Source of the DNA: Clostridia bacterium
GTDB taxonomy: Bacteria > Bacillota > Clostridia > Christensenellales > CAG-138
Assembly (NCBI GenBank): GCA_017524445.1
Contig: JAFXVP010000012.1
Coordinates: 1 to 64,000, forward strand
DNA: 64,000 nucleotides
Reading direction: 5' to 3'
The notes below the pieces were generated by a model. That model worked only from the letters and a program-made list of their open reading frames with translations, had not been told where the DNA came from and ran no database searches. Shown one piece after another: positions 8,001 through 16,226 of this stretch (positions within the stretch are counted from its first letter, which is position 1; every line of letters begins with the position of its first letter). A program made the translations under genes and the position numbers.

Positions 8001-10445
8001 TTCGGACGCGAAGACCGCGTCGTCCACGTCATAGTAATCGATCCAGTAATCAGTCGTCTCAGTCGTGATCGAGATCGTCACGTTTTTATCCGGCATTGTG
8101 AAGCTGTGCGTGTTGCCCGGCTGTGCATTAAAGATAATGTATCCATCTTCGGCAATAACAACCACACTGGTGACCCTGTAGCCCGTATCCGGCACAACGG
8201 TCAGCGTGACGGTATCGTCCGGCTCCGCGATCGGTTTGTCGACCGATGCCGTGCCGTTTTCGAAATCATCGATGGATACGGTGTGTGCGTTCGGCGAGGG
8301 CATCAGCTCCACGTTTTTGATCGCGTTCTTTTGCTCGGCGGTCAGCGTGCCGCAGTAGAAATTGCCGTTTGTGTCCTTAAAGTATTTCCAGTTCGCAACG
8401 GTTACGCTGCCGACGTATTCGGAAGCTTTGACTCTGTCCGTGTCCGCGTGCGTCCAGTTCAGCGTGGTATTGCCGGCGATCTTTTTGACGTCCAGAACGC
8501 CGCCGTTAAATGTGACGCTGCCCGTTACGCTGCCGTAGGTCGCGTCGGGGAGATGCACCTCGCCCTTGTTCAGGATCAGATCGCAGTTCACAACGCCCGT
8601 ATATCCCAGCTTGTCGGTGCAGATCAGCTTGCCGCCGTTGACGGTCACGCTTGTGAATTGATTTGAGATGCTGGAAAAACGCAGTTCGCCCGTGCCGTTC
8701 GTCTGTCCCCAAAGCGTGAGGCTGGGATGACTGCTGGCATAGAAATCGATCTGGGTTCCCGTGACGTCGAGGGTGACGCCGTCATACAGAATGAGGTTGA
8801 TATTGTCGTTCAGCGCCAATGAACTGCAATTCACGTTCGCGTCCACCACGTACCACCCGGTCGTCATTCTGATCGTGTTGTTCGTGACACGCGTGGCAAC
8901 GACGGAATGCGTCACACCGTCCAGATCGACGTAGGTGAACGTCTCCTGCACGAACGAGATCTCCACGGTCACGTCCGCTCCGGGCATATCGAAGGTATAG
9001 ACGTTGTTTGACACGCTGTCGGTCACGTCGTTCCCGTTCACGGTCAGGCTGCTGACGATATAGCCCGTTTCGGGCGTGATGTTCAGCGTGACGGATTCGT
9101 TTTCGCCGCAGTAGATCGCGCCCTGGTAGGAGAATACGACGCTGTCGCCGGACGCGGAGACGCGGGCGGGCAGCGTGAGCTTGCGCAGCCGGGTCGCCGT
9201 GACCGATCCGCCGTCTCTGCCGACAGCGGGAAGCGAGCTGCCGCTGAAATAATGCGAACAGCCGGTCACGTCGCCGTAATACATCCAGCCGACGATCGAA
9301 CCGGTCGAATCCGAATTGCCGATGACCGTCGGATCGATGACGATACAATTCCGGACGGTCGAGTGATCCATATACCCGATCAGCGCGCCGGTTCCGTTAC
9401 TTGCGCTTGAACCATCGGAATTGGAAGAGCTGACGTACGGCTGGATCAGGCGCACGTTTTCTATAACGGCACTGCTTCCGGTTTTGCGGAAGAAACCCAT
9501 ATAGTTCTGGTATTTCTTCATGTAAAGCCCCGTGATCACGCGGCCGCCGCCGTCATAGGTGCCGTTGAACGGGTTGCTGCCGCCGCCGATCCCGGCAAAC
9601 GTGCCGGAAAGAGCGATGTCGGCGGTCTGCCTGAAGGTCTTGCCGCTGCAGTTGTTGTTCGCGCTGTAGGTCGCGAGCGCGTTCAGCGCGGCGGCGCTGT
9701 CGATGACGAACCAGCCGTTCTCTTCATCATAATTCACGCCGTCGATCTCGTTCTTCCACTTGGCGTAGAAGGTCCTGTCCCCTTCCGAACCCGCGGGGAT
9801 CCCGGTGATGGCTGACCCCGCAAAGCCGGCGTTGTCGTACCAGCCGTCGAAGGCATAGCCCGGACGCGTCGGCGCGGCAAGCGTCATGCCCTGATCGTTG
9901 GAGTAAGTGGAAGCATTGGACGCCGCGTTGGTTCCGCCGTTCAGCACATAGGTGACGTTGAATGTGCTGGCGACCAGGGTGACTTCGATCTGCTCGACTT
10001 CATGAGTTGTATTTTTGTCCCAGTTGATCGTACACGTCTTTGCATTGTTATCCACGTCCAGTACGAGATTTCGATTGATGCTCTTCAGTTTCACGTTGCT
10101 GATGACGTACAGGCTGCTTGTGAAGGAAAACGTATAATCAGTTCCGTCAAAGCCCTGAATGCCGTTGATCGAATCGATCTGGATCGTCCCGCTTGCGGCG
10201 GTCACCGTGATCTTCACGTCGTTCATCTGCGCGGTGAACGTCGTAATATTATTCGTCAAAGGTTTCCCGATGGTGTACCGGCTTCCGTCGCTGCCGTTGA
10301 GCGAGTAGCCGCTGCTGCTGTCATAACTGAGCGTGTAGGTTCTGGTGCCCGGTACGGTCACGTCGGCGTTCGCAAATGCCGACGGCGCAAGCGCAAGCAC
10401 CATGCACAGCGCAAGAAGAATGCTCAGCAGTTTTTTCAGTTTCAT
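5097..10445 (-). CDS. Large secreted InlB B-repeat (Listeria-Bacteroides repeat) surface protein
   Basis: The 1782-residue product starts with a clear signal peptide (KKLL, a leucine-rich core, then PSAFA before the likely cleavage site near residue 26). An InlB/List_Bact repeat lies around residues 163-230 (TRPGYAFDGWYD ... FYAKW), followed by a GLUG-like segment with ALIGYMDHSTVRNC. Three further InlB repeats lie at about 8060-7330 in the DNA (TREGYDFLGW, RTGYTFAGWN and a diverged MTTGEWLNWN), and a degenerate one near 6600-6350. No LPxTG anchor, SLH or choline-binding repeat is seen, so attachment is unexplained. ATG 10445 is preceded by AGGAGG. The tetR stop lies 17 bases upstream, so the pair is one operon. 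Such repeats occur in adhesins and bacterial cell-surface proteins; the ligand is unknown. Confidence 0.85.
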   Translation of the reverse strand: MKLKKLLSILLALCMVLALAPSAFANADVTVPGTRTYTLSYDSSSGYSLNGSDGSRYTIGKPLTNNITTFTAQMNDVKITVTAASGTIQIDSINGIQGFDGTDYTFSFTSSLYVISNVKLKSINRNLVLDVDNNAKTCTINWDKNTTHEVEQIEVTLVASTFNVTYVLNGGTNAASNASTYSNDQGMTLAAPTRPGYAFDGWYDNAGFAGSAITGIPAGSEGDRTFYAKWKNEIDGVNYDEENGWFVIDSAAALNALATYSANNNCSGKTFRQTADIALSGTFAGIGGGSNPFNGTYDGGGRVITGLYMKKYQNYMGFFRKTGSSAVIENVRLIQPYVSSSNSDGSSASNGTGALIGYMDHSTVRNCIVIDPTVIGNSDSTGSIVGWMYYGDVTGCSHYFSGSSLPAVGRDGGSVTATRLRKLTLPARVSASGDSVVFSYQGAIYCGENESVTLNITPETGYIVSSLTVNGNDVTDSVSNNVYTFDMPGADVTVEISFVQETFTYVDLDGVTHSVVATRVTNNTIRMTTGWYVVDANVNCSSLALNDNINLILYDGVTLDVTGTQIDFYASSHPSLTLWGQTNGTGELRFSSISNQFTSVTVNGGKLICTDKLGYTGVVNCDLILNKGEVHLPDATYGSVTGSVTFNGGVLDVKKIAGNTTLNWTHADTDRVKASEYVGSVTVANWKYFKDTNGNFYCGTLTAEQKNAIKNVELMPSPNAHTVSIDDFENGTASVDKPIAEPDDTVTLTVVPDTGYRVTSVVVIAEDGYIIFNAQPGNTHSFTMPDKNVTISITTETTDYWIDYYDVDDAVFASENPTSYTVLSDDITLMNPTREGYDFLGWTGTDLDELTMTVTIASGSTGDRSYTANWTPHTYTVHFEANGGDGSMDDMDFTYDESQTLTASAFTRTGYTFAGWNTASNGSGTPYTEGQEAQNLTAEDGATVILYAQWTANTYTVHFESNCDRASGTMADQTFAYDQEPTALTANGFHMTTGEWLNWNTEPDGSGTTYTDGQQIQNLTAEDGAVITLYAQWRVMYKIRYDIDVFTCIVGGNDIERFWAYPGDTVEVRVNSATTVHTITVTGDDGTNIDFDDETNTFIMPEQQVWITSTSVKIIANTTILLDDFETWEDAVYLYDADNPTVTPVVTVMDGATVLTEDVHYTLEITDNTGNPEQAVEATVTVTGIPSAGYAGTNTKTFHITPFNIANCEIKGKLEAYDDGYGIYYPLTENVEVWYGETQLECNVDYEIDVEEPTSGEFEIGETYQATVRGIGNWGGSQSFTFTVIELTHTVVFDANGGTGEMTDDTVAGGRRYTLPECGFTAPAGMVFSHWVVSCEPDAEKQPDDYFTAPNIWSPADVQTITVTAHWKIPDGYYLIGPNWTVDAIDADDKFGVNPGNGNEYMLSTTLAENDEIKVVHVTNNVIDAWYPDGENTQYHVDAAHAGRVNIYFQTTYNNGWSAFGGYFYIETKADPSFATHSLVLDGKIGVNFFMDLSGLSDDEKEASYMTFAITGASPISSDPVPFDAGNTNAKSTYYGFTCCVTSIQMADTITATFHYGDGQTVSEEYSIKQYIETVEDMESQFDETTVALVHALADYGHYVQAFFADQKSWDLGEGGDYAEMDTYYAEDYIYDNIIDDLLDKAIYRDLQDENIVKASYTVILDSDTAIRVYFKPTAGFDGNVSAKWDNEGQVYLERESDGRYMVEIANIPAHLLGETHEIYVFTGDDCFSSVINGKTNVRVSAMSYVYGILTSAAYANDMYAKNGVASLYAYWQAAQAYKEVH

Positions 10446-10462
10446 GATCAGATTCCTCCTTC

Positions 10463-11110
10463 TCATATTTCAGCGCTCCGCGTGTACTCGCGCAGGAGCA
10501 TGTTTTTCAAGAGTATCAATTCCCGTTCGGGATCGCTGCCGTCCGTATAGACCAGACCGACCGCATAGCGTGTAGCTGCGGCAAGCATGAGGTGGAGCGA
10601 AGACAGCAGCATTTTCTTTGCGGGAACGTCGGTGCGAAGCGTGCCGTCCTGCTGCGCGCTTCGGTGCAGGGCGTCGAAGCGCTCCGTAAGCGCGTCGATC
10701 ACGGCAAGGAACGGCCTGACCGTATCGGAGGGCACGTTCTTTTCATTCTCGATATAGACATTGAAGAACTGGTTGTACCGCAGAAGCGCGCGATGATTGC
10801 GATAGAGATCGAGGAACGAATCCAGAAAATACGCAAACTTCTCCGCCGCCGTAAAGTACTGTGTGTCGATTCTGCGGAACGCTTCTTTCAGATACGTTTC
10901 CCATGCCCACGCGGAAACGGCGACCGCCAGCTTCGGCTTTGTGCTGTAGTAGCGGTAGACCGTGGCAACGCCGACGCCCGCCGCGTCCGCAACTTCCGTC
11001 ATCTTGACCTTTTCGATGGTCTGCTCCGCAAACAAGCGGAAACCGGCTTCCAGAATGAGCTGCTGCGTGACCTCTTTCTGTAATGTCATAAGCTCCGGAT
11101 TGGCGCTCAT
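10463..11110 (-). CDS. TetR-family transcriptional regulator
   Basis: The 215-residue product has the TetR N-terminal helix-turn-helix: ILEAGFRLFAEQ, then VKMTEVADAAGVGVATVYRYYSTK within residues 19-60. The remaining 150 residues are a helical ligand-binding and dimerisation domain without recognisable specificity. ATG 11110 follows GGGAGG. It is the first gene of an operon with the giant surface protein. A dyad overlapping its promoter points to autorepression and thereby control of surface-protein expression by an unknown small molecule. Confidence 0.88.
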   Translation of the reverse strand: MSANPELMTLQKEVTQQLILEAGFRLFAEQTIEKVKMTEVADAAGVGVATVYRYYSTKPKLAVAVSAWAWETYLKEAFRRIDTQYFTAAEKFAYFLDSFLDLYRNHRALLRYNQFFNVYIENEKNVPSDTVRPFLAVIDALTERFDALHRSAQQDGTLRTDVPAKKMLLSSLHLMLAAATRYAVGLVYTDGSDPERELILLKNMLLREYTRSAEI

Positions 11111-11140
11111 GTTGATCCTCCCTCATATCGAAACGATTGA

Positions 11141-11199
11141 ATGATATGTTTCCTATCACTCGCGATAGATAGTTTATCATCTAAGATGTGCTCTGTCAA
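11141..11199 (-). promoter_or_regulatory. tetR promoter and symmetric operator
   Basis: TTGACA (11199-11194), 17-bp spacer, TAAACT (11176-11171) on the minus strand. Two nested inverted repeats share the centre 11160.5: CTATC/GATAG (11153-11157, 11164-11168) and ATGATA/TATCAT (11141-11146, 11175-11180), as expected for a TetR dimer site covering the start of transcription. Confidence 0.7.
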
Positions 11200-11395
11200 T
11201 CCAAAATAGCAAGAAAGGACGCCGAAACGTCCTTTCAAATTCATGTTGTTTGGGTTCAATGCTCCGATTTCCGGTTCCGGACCGCGGACGTGGCTGTCGG
11301 GTATCACGTCGGCGGTGTCAAAGACGATAATTCCTATCTCCGGTAATTCGCATGATCCCATGAATTCTGTATCATCTTGTCAGTTATGCTTCCGG

Positions 11396-11818
11396 TACTT
11401 AGAAGCATTTGACGAGATCATCACCTATTCCTCGGCAGTTTTTCTCGAACATTGCTTTGAAAAGTTTCCTTACCTGATCGAATGTGTCCAGACCGATAAC
11501 GGTATGGAGTTCACGAATCGACTCCACAGCAGCGGAACAGCGAAGCTTACTCTCTTTGAAAAGACCTGCCGGAAGTTCGGTATTCAACATAAACTGATCA
11601 AGCCGTGCACCCCGCGCCACAACGGCAAGGTGGAGCGCAGTCACCGCAAGGATAACGAAGAATTCTATGCCTCTCATACCTTCTACTCCTTCGAGGATTT
11701 CAAAAACCAACTTGCTGTTCGTCAGAGGCAGTACAACAATTTCCCAATGCGTCCGTTGCTTTGGCACTCGCCTAAAGACACGCTATCTTCCTTCCCCAAC
11801 TTTGTCACATATCATTGA
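11396..11818 (+). pseudogene. Remnant of an IS-type DDE transposase (integrase core, C-terminal half)
   Basis: The frame reads through FPYLIECVQTDNGMEFTNRL, KLIKPCTPRHNGKVERSHRK and YNNFPMRPL, which are the second aspartate (DNG) and glutamate (VERSHRKDNEEF) blocks of an rve-type transposase common in Clostridia. The helix-turn-helix half and first catalytic aspartate are missing, and no start codon or inverted repeats are identifiable. 11200-11395 has no recognisable coding content. A dead insertion sequence lying exactly between the tetR and citE regulons. Confidence 0.85.
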
Positions 11819-11874
11819 CAAACCTACAAATACACAGACGGTTCCGTTTCTCCGTTTTTTGCGGCGATCCGGTA

Positions 11875-11929
11875 TTGAATGTTGCGGCGGTCGGCGCTAT
11901 AATAGAGATATCTATGGGGACGCGTCCCC
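11875..11929 (+). promoter_or_regulatory. Promoter of the glutamate-fermentation cluster with leader palindrome
   Basis: TTGAAT (11875-11880), 17-bp spacer, TATAAT (11898-11903). The predicted leader starts near 11910 and includes GGGGACGCGTCCCC (11916-11929), a perfect 14-base palindrome that could be an operator or a small leader hairpin just before the citE Shine-Dalgarno GGAGGGG. Confidence 0.75.
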
Positions 11930-11949
11930 GTAAAAAATCGGAGGGGAAT

Positions 11950-12831
11950 ATGCGAAGAAGCATGCTCTTTTTGCCGGGCAACACGCCGAACATGATCATC
12001 AACGGCGATTCGCTCGGCGCGGACAGCATTATCCTGGACCTTGAGGACGCCGTTTCGCCGGACGAAAAGGACGCGGCGCGGCTTTTGGTCCGCAGCGCGA
12101 TCGAGCGCATGGGCTTTGCGGGCGTGGAGATCACGGTCCGCATCAATTCGATCGACACGGCGTACTGGCAGGACGATCTCGAAGCGATCGTGCCTTTAAA
12201 GCCCGATCTCATCATGCCGCCGAAGGCGTCGAGCGCCGAGGATATGCGAACGCTCGACGCGTACATCGCGAAGGTCGAAGAGAAGGCGGGCATTCCGGTC
12301 GGGACGGTCAAGCTGATCCCACTCATTGAAACTGCGCTCGGCGTGGAGCGCGCGTTCGAGATCGCCTCCGCCTGCCCGCGTATCGCCGCGCTGTTTTTGG
12401 GCGGCGAGGACCTCACCGCCGACCTGCGCTGCAAGCGCACGAAGGCGGGCAACGAGATCGACTACGCGCGAAAGCGCCTCGTCTGCGCGGCGCGCGCGGC
12501 GGGCGTCGACGTCTACGACACGCCGTTTACCGACGTGAACGACGACGAAGGGATCGTCGTCGACGCGGAGTACGCAAAATCCCTCGGCTTTACGGGAAAG
12601 AGCGCGATCGCGCCGCGGCACGTGCGCACGATCAACGAGGTGTTCAGTCCCAGCTCAGCGGATATCGAATACGCAAAGCTCGTGTTCGAGGCGATCCGCA
12701 TCGGAAAGCTGCAGGGCAAAGGCGCGGTCTCTTTGCGCGGGAAGATGATCGACAAGCCGATCGTCGAACGCGCGCGGCAGACTTTGGAAGCGGCAAAACA
12801 GCTCGGGATCGGAGGACTTGAAGATGAATAA
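11950..12831 (+). CDS. citE: Citramalate/citrate lyase beta subunit (CitE-like)
   Basis: The 293-residue product is an HpcH/HpaI-aldolase-superfamily TIM barrel: RRSMLFLPGNTPNMI at the N-terminus, ILDLEDAVSPDEKDAAR (metal-site region), LIPLIETALGVERAFEIA and LFLGGEDLTADL, ending near a GKSAIAPRHV segment. CitE cleaves the acyl-carrier-bound hydroxyacid. Given the neighbours, the substrate is most likely (S)-citramalate, giving acetate and pyruvate in the methylaspartate pathway, rather than citrate. The start at 11950 has a strong GGAGGGG; the frame's upstream extension crosses the promoter. It overlaps citF by 8 bases. The gamma subunit (CitD acyl carrier) and the ligase and prosthetic-group genes normally found with it are absent from the window. 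Confidence 0.87.
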   Translation: MRRSMLFLPGNTPNMIINGDSLGADSIILDLEDAVSPDEKDAARLLVRSAIERMGFAGVEITVRINSIDTAYWQDDLEAIVPLKPDLIMPPKASSAEDMRTLDAYIAKVEEKAGIPVGTVKLIPLIETALGVERAFEIASACPRIAALFLGGEDLTADLRCKRTKAGNEIDYARKRLVCAARAAGVDVYDTPFTDVNDDEGIVVDAEYAKSLGFTGKSAIAPRHVRTINEVFSPSSADIEYAKLVFEAIRIGKLQGKGAVSLRGKMIDKPIVERARQTLEAAKQLGIGGLEDE

Positions 12832-14230
12832 GATCCGGAATTCCATTCGCGAAGCGATCCTTGACAGCGGACTCAGATCCGGCATGACCGTTTCGTTCCA
12901 CCACCATCTCCGCAACGGCGACTACGTTCTGAACATGGTGATGGATGAGATCGCAAAGCTCGGCATCCGCGATCTTGCCGTGAACGCAAGCTCGCTCTTT
13001 GACACGCACGCGCCGCTCAAAGAACACATCCGGAACGGTGTGGTGACGACCATCCTCACGGACTATATGTCCGCGGGCTTGGGCAGCTTCATTTCCGCGG
13101 GCGGCATGGAAAACCCCGTGCAGTTCCGCACGCACGGCGGACGTCCCGCCGACATCGAAAACGGCAGAACGCCGATCGACGTGGCGTTTATCGCCGCGCC
13201 CGCGTGCGATCCGATGGGCAACTGCACCGGCAAGCTCGGCAAGAGCGCCTGCGGCTCGCTCGGCTACGCGATCCCGGACGCGAAGAACGCGAAGTTCGTC
13301 GTGGCGATCACGGACGAGCTTCACCCCTATCCCCTCTGTGACTGGTCCATCCCCGAAACCGACGTAGACGCGGTGGTCGTCGTGGACTCCATCGGCGATC
13401 CGAAGGGCATCGTCTCCGGCACGACCAAAATCACGCGCGATCCCGTGGGGCTTCTGATGGCGCAGACCGCGGTCGACGTCATCAAAGCGTCCGGGCTTCT
13501 GAAAGATGGGTTCAGCTTCCAGACCGGCGCGGGCGGCGCGTCGCTTGCGGCGGCGAAGTATTTGAAGGACGTGATGCTGAAGGAAAAGATCCGCGGAAGC
13601 TTCGGGCTCGGCGGCATCACCGGGTATCTCGTCGACATGCTCAACGAGGGCTGCTTCGACGCGCTGATGGACGTGCAGTGCTTTGATCTCAAGGCCGTCG
13701 AATCCATCCGCAACAATCCGAAGCACTGCGAGATCTCCGCGACGCATTACGCCTCGCCTTTTGCAAAGAGCGCCGTCGTCGATTCGCTCGACGTGGTCAT
13801 CCTCGGCGCAACGCAGCTTGACACGGATTTCAACGTCAACGTGCATACCGATTCGAACGGCAGCATCATGGGCGGCTCGGGCGGACACAGCGATACGGCG
13901 GCGGGCGCGAAGCTCTCGATGATCATTGCGCCGCTGTCCCGCGCAAGGCTGCCCATCGTGACCGACCGCGTGACCTGCATCTCCACCCCGGGCAGCACGA
14001 TCGACGTGCTCGTGACGCAGAAGGGCGTCGCGGTCAATCCGAAGGACGCGGAGCTCAGGCAGCGGCTGATCGACGCGGGCATCAAGGTGGTCGATATTCA
14101 CGATCTCAAAGCGCTGGCGGAGCGGGTAAGCGGCGTTCCCGAAAAGCCGCGGCTCGGCGAAAAGATCGTCGCCGACGTCATCTACCGCGACGGCACGGTG
14201 ATCGATCATATCCGGGAAGCAGTGAAATAA
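12824..14230 (+). CDS. citF: Citramalate/citrate lyase alpha subunit (CoA-transferase type)
   Basis: The 468-residue product belongs to the CitF family: SGMTVSFHHHLRNGD near the start, MENPVQFRTHGGRP, a central DPMGNCTGKLGKSACGSLGYA, and a GSGGHSDTAAGAKLSM block typical of the CoA-transferase fold. It would transfer the carrier thioester between acetyl and the hydroxyacid. ATG 12824 has GGAGG 8 bases upstream and lies inside the end of citE, so the subunits are translationally coupled. The neighbouring mesaconase makes citramalate, which supports citramalate lyase over citrate lyase; (2R)- or (2S)-specificity cannot be read from sequence. Confidence 0.87.
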   Translation: MNKIRNSIREAILDSGLRSGMTVSFHHHLRNGDYVLNMVMDEIAKLGIRDLAVNASSLFDTHAPLKEHIRNGVVTTILTDYMSAGLGSFISAGGMENPVQFRTHGGRPADIENGRTPIDVAFIAAPACDPMGNCTGKLGKSACGSLGYAIPDAKNAKFVVAITDELHPYPLCDWSIPETDVDAVVVVDSIGDPKGIVSGTTKITRDPVGLLMAQTAVDVIKASGLLKDGFSFQTGAGGASLAAAKYLKDVMLKEKIRGSFGLGGITGYLVDMLNEGCFDALMDVQCFDLKAVESIRNNPKHCEISATHYASPFAKSAVVDSLDVVILGATQLDTDFNVNVHTDSNGSIMGGSGGHSDTAAGAKLSMIIAPLSRARLPIVTDRVTCISTPGSTIDVLVTQKGVAVNPKDAELRQRLIDAGIKVVDIHDLKALAERVSGVPEKPRLGEKIVADVIYRDGTVIDHIREAVK

Positions 14231-14239
14231 GGAGAAGCT

Positions 14240-15079
14240 ATGAGAGAAATACAGGCAAGTGTATTGACCGAAACGATCGCGCGGCTTGCGGTCGAAGCAA
14301 ACTGCGTGCTGCCGTGCGACGTGAAACGGCGCATCGAGGACGCACGCAAAAACGAACCGTGGGAAACGGCGCAGGGCATTCTCGACAAGATCATCGAAAA
14401 CTACGGCATCGCCGAAGCGAACACCGTCCCCATCTGTCAGGACACCGGCGTGTGCTGCGTGTTTCTGAAAATCGGACAGGACGTGCATATCGACGGCGAC
14501 GTCCGCACGGCGGTCGACGAGGGCGTGCGCAGGGGCTACGGCGAGGGGTATCTTCGGAAATCCGTGGTGAAGGATCCGCTGCGGCGCGTCAACACCGGCG
14601 ACAACACGCCCGCCATGCTCTATACGGAGCTCGTGCCGGGCGACAGGGTCGAGATCACCGTCGCGCCGAAGGGCTTCGGCAGTGAAAACATGAGCCGTCT
14701 CGCCATGCTGAAACCGAGCGACGGCGTCGAGGGCGTCAAGGCGTTCATTCTGAAGACCGTCGAGGAAGCGGGACCGAACCCGTGTCCGCCCGTCGTCGTG
14801 GGCGTCGGGATCGGCGGCACGTTCGACAAGGCGGCGTACCTCGCCAAAAAAGCGCTGATGCGCAGCACGGACGAGCGCAACAGCGATCCGTACTACGCTG
14901 ACCTTGAAGCGGAACTGCTCGAAAAGATCAACGCGCTCGGCGTGGGTCCGCAGGGTTTCGGCGGAAGGACCACCGCGCTTGCGGTCAACATCGAGTGGAT
15001 GCCCACGCACATTGCGGGGCTTCCCGTTGCGGTCAATATCAACTGCCACGTCACGCGGCATAAAACCGCGGTGCTGTAA
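14240..15079 (+). CDS. Mesaconase (class I fumarase family) alpha subunit
   Basis: The 279-residue product matches the N-terminal half of class I, [4Fe-4S] fumarases, encoded as a separate subunit as is usual in anaerobes. Three likely cluster cysteines are in PICQDTGVC, NPCPPVVVGVGIGG and the C-terminal INCHVTRHK. The family adds water to fumarate or mesaconate. Because glutamate mutase, methylaspartate ammonia-lyase and citramalate lyase genes flank it, hydration of mesaconate to citramalate is the likely job. RBS AAGGAG lies 5 bases before the ATG, 9 bases after citF ends. It may also serve as an ordinary fumarase. Confidence 0.85.
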   Translation: MREIQASVLTETIARLAVEANCVLPCDVKRRIEDARKNEPWETAQGILDKIIENYGIAEANTVPICQDTGVCCVFLKIGQDVHIDGDVRTAVDEGVRRGYGEGYLRKSVVKDPLRRVNTGDNTPAMLYTELVPGDRVEITVAPKGFGSENMSRLAMLKPSDGVEGVKAFILKTVEEAGPNPCPPVVVGVGIGGTFDKAAYLAKKALMRSTDERNSDPYYADLEAELLEKINALGVGPQGFGGRTTALAVNIEWMPTHIAGLPVAVNINCHVTRHKTAVL

Positions 15080-15091
15080 GGAGGCGGAACC

Positions 15092-15649
15092 ATGGAAAAA
15101 CACATTCAGCTCCCCATCACCCGGGAAACGGCAAGAACGATCAAAAGCGGCGAAAGCTGCCTTCTTTCCGGCGTCATCTACACTGCGCGCGACGCGGCGC
15201 ACAAGCGCCTCTGCGAGCTTCTTGCGGCGGGCAAGCCGCTGCCGTTCGACGTAAAGGATGCGACGATCTATTACGTCGGACCGACGCCGGCAAAGCCGGG
15301 TCAGGTCATCGGCTCGGCTGGTCCCACGACGAGCTACCGCATGGACGCCTACTCCCCCGCTATGATCGCCGCCGGCGAGACCGGCATGATCGGCAAGGGC
15401 AAGCGCAGCGCGGAGGTCGTCGCCGCCATGAAAGAACACGGCGCGGTGTACTTTGCAGCGATCGGCGGCGCGGGCGCGCTTCTATCGAGCTGCATCAAAA
15501 AAGCCGAGATCGTCTGTTACGAGGACCTCGGCGCGGAAGCGGTGCGGCGTCTTGAGGTTGAAAACCTCCCTGTCGTGTGCGTGATCGACAGCGAGGGAAA
15601 CAACCTTTACGAGACCGGCAGAAAGGCGTATCTCGATTCGCTCGGATAA
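15092..15649 (+). CDS. Mesaconase (class I fumarase family) beta subunit
   Basis: The 185-residue product is the C-terminal half of a class I fumarase: LPITRETARTIKSG at the start, YYVGPTPAKPGQVIGSAGPTT, RMDAYSPAMIAAGETGMIGKGKRS and YFAAIGGAGALLS. These form the swivelling substrate-binding domain that works with the cluster-bearing alpha subunit. RBS AAGGAGG is 7 bases upstream of the ATG and the gap from the alpha subunit is 12 bases, so both are made from one message. Same functional reasoning as for the alpha subunit. Confidence 0.85.
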   Translation: MEKHIQLPITRETARTIKSGESCLLSGVIYTARDAAHKRLCELLAAGKPLPFDVKDATIYYVGPTPAKPGQVIGSAGPTTSYRMDAYSPAMIAAGETGMIGKGKRSAEVVAAMKEHGAVYFAAIGGAGALLSSCIKKAEIVCYEDLGAEAVRRLEVENLPVVCVIDSEGNNLYETGRKAYLDSLG

Positions 15650-15694
15650 CGCGCGTGAACGGGAAATATATTGTCGGAATTCCCCTGTTCTGTC

Positions 15695-15762
15695 TTGACT
15701 TTGCGGGGGATTCGTCGTACCATTGCGGTATGTATGGATTACCCGATCCGGTCCCGGATCGG
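15695..15762 (+). promoter_or_regulatory. Possible internal promoter and leader hairpin before glmS
   Basis: TTGACT (15695-15700), 17-bp spacer and TACCAT (15718-15723) make a weak promoter in the 137-base gap before glmS. An 8-bp stem CCGATCCG with GTCC loop and its complement (15743-15762) follows. No cobalamin riboswitch core is recognisable although glutamate mutase needs coenzyme B12. Confidence 0.45.
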
Positions 15763-15786
15763 TATGAAAAATAAGTGAGGATGATC

Positions 15787-16209
15787 ATGGAAAAGCAAAA
15801 GAAAACGCTGGTCATCGGCGTCATCGGCGCGGACGTCCACGCCGTCGGCAACCAGATCCTGTACCATGCTTTCACCGACGCGGGCTTCAACGTCATCAAC
15901 CTCGGCGTCATGGTCTCGCAGGAGGAGTTCATCAACGCCGCGATCGAAACGAACGCGGACGCGATCGTCGTTTCGTCGCTGTACGGACAGGGCGAACTTG
16001 ACTGCCGCGGTCTTCGTGAGAAGTGCGACGAGGCGGGTCTCGAACACATCCTGCTGTACGTCGGCGGCAACATCGTCATCGGCAAACAGCCGTTCGAGGA
16101 AGTCGAAAAGCGTTTCAAGGCGATGGGCTTTGACCGCTCCTTCCCGCCGGGAACCGCACCCGAGGTGGATATTGCGTACCTCAAGGAAGACCTTCACGTG
16201 GAGGACTGA
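15787..16209 (+). CDS. glmS: Glutamate mutase (methylaspartate mutase) sigma subunit, B12-binding
   Basis: The 140-residue product is the small cobalamin-binding subunit: [12 protein letters not shown] near residue 15 contains the DxHxxG motif whose histidine replaces the lower axial ligand of coenzyme B12, and [10 protein letters not shown] is the later glycine-rich contact. It carries AdoCbl to the epsilon subunit for the carbon-skeleton rearrangement of glutamate to 3-methylaspartate. ATG 15787 is preferred over GTG 15775 because GTGAGG sits at 15775-15780 as its Shine-Dalgarno. glmL starts 17 bases after the stop. Confidence 0.93.
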   Translation: MEKQKKTLVIGVIGADVHAVGNQILYHAFTDAGFNVINLGVMVSQEEFINAAIETNADAIVVSSLYGQGELDCRGLREKCDEAGLEHILLYVGGNIVIGKQPFEEVEKRFKAMGFDRSFPPGTAPEVDIAYLKEDLHVED

Positions 16210-16226
16210 CGTTCGGAGCCGGTGTT

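Noticed and set aside
4971..8666. 1231-codon plus-strand ORF opposite the InlB-repeat protein
   Set aside because: It mirrors a minus-strand gene that has a signal peptide and clear repeats. The translation is rich in R, V and H without domain sense. High GC makes such antisense frames common here.
12644..15439. 931-codon minus-strand ORF opposite citE/citF/mesaconase
   Set aside because: Antisense shadow of well-recognised enzymes; no RBS and no family motif.
15650..15786. Cobalamin riboswitch before glmS
   Set aside because: Only a simple 8-bp hairpin is present; the gap is too short and lacks a B12-box-like core.
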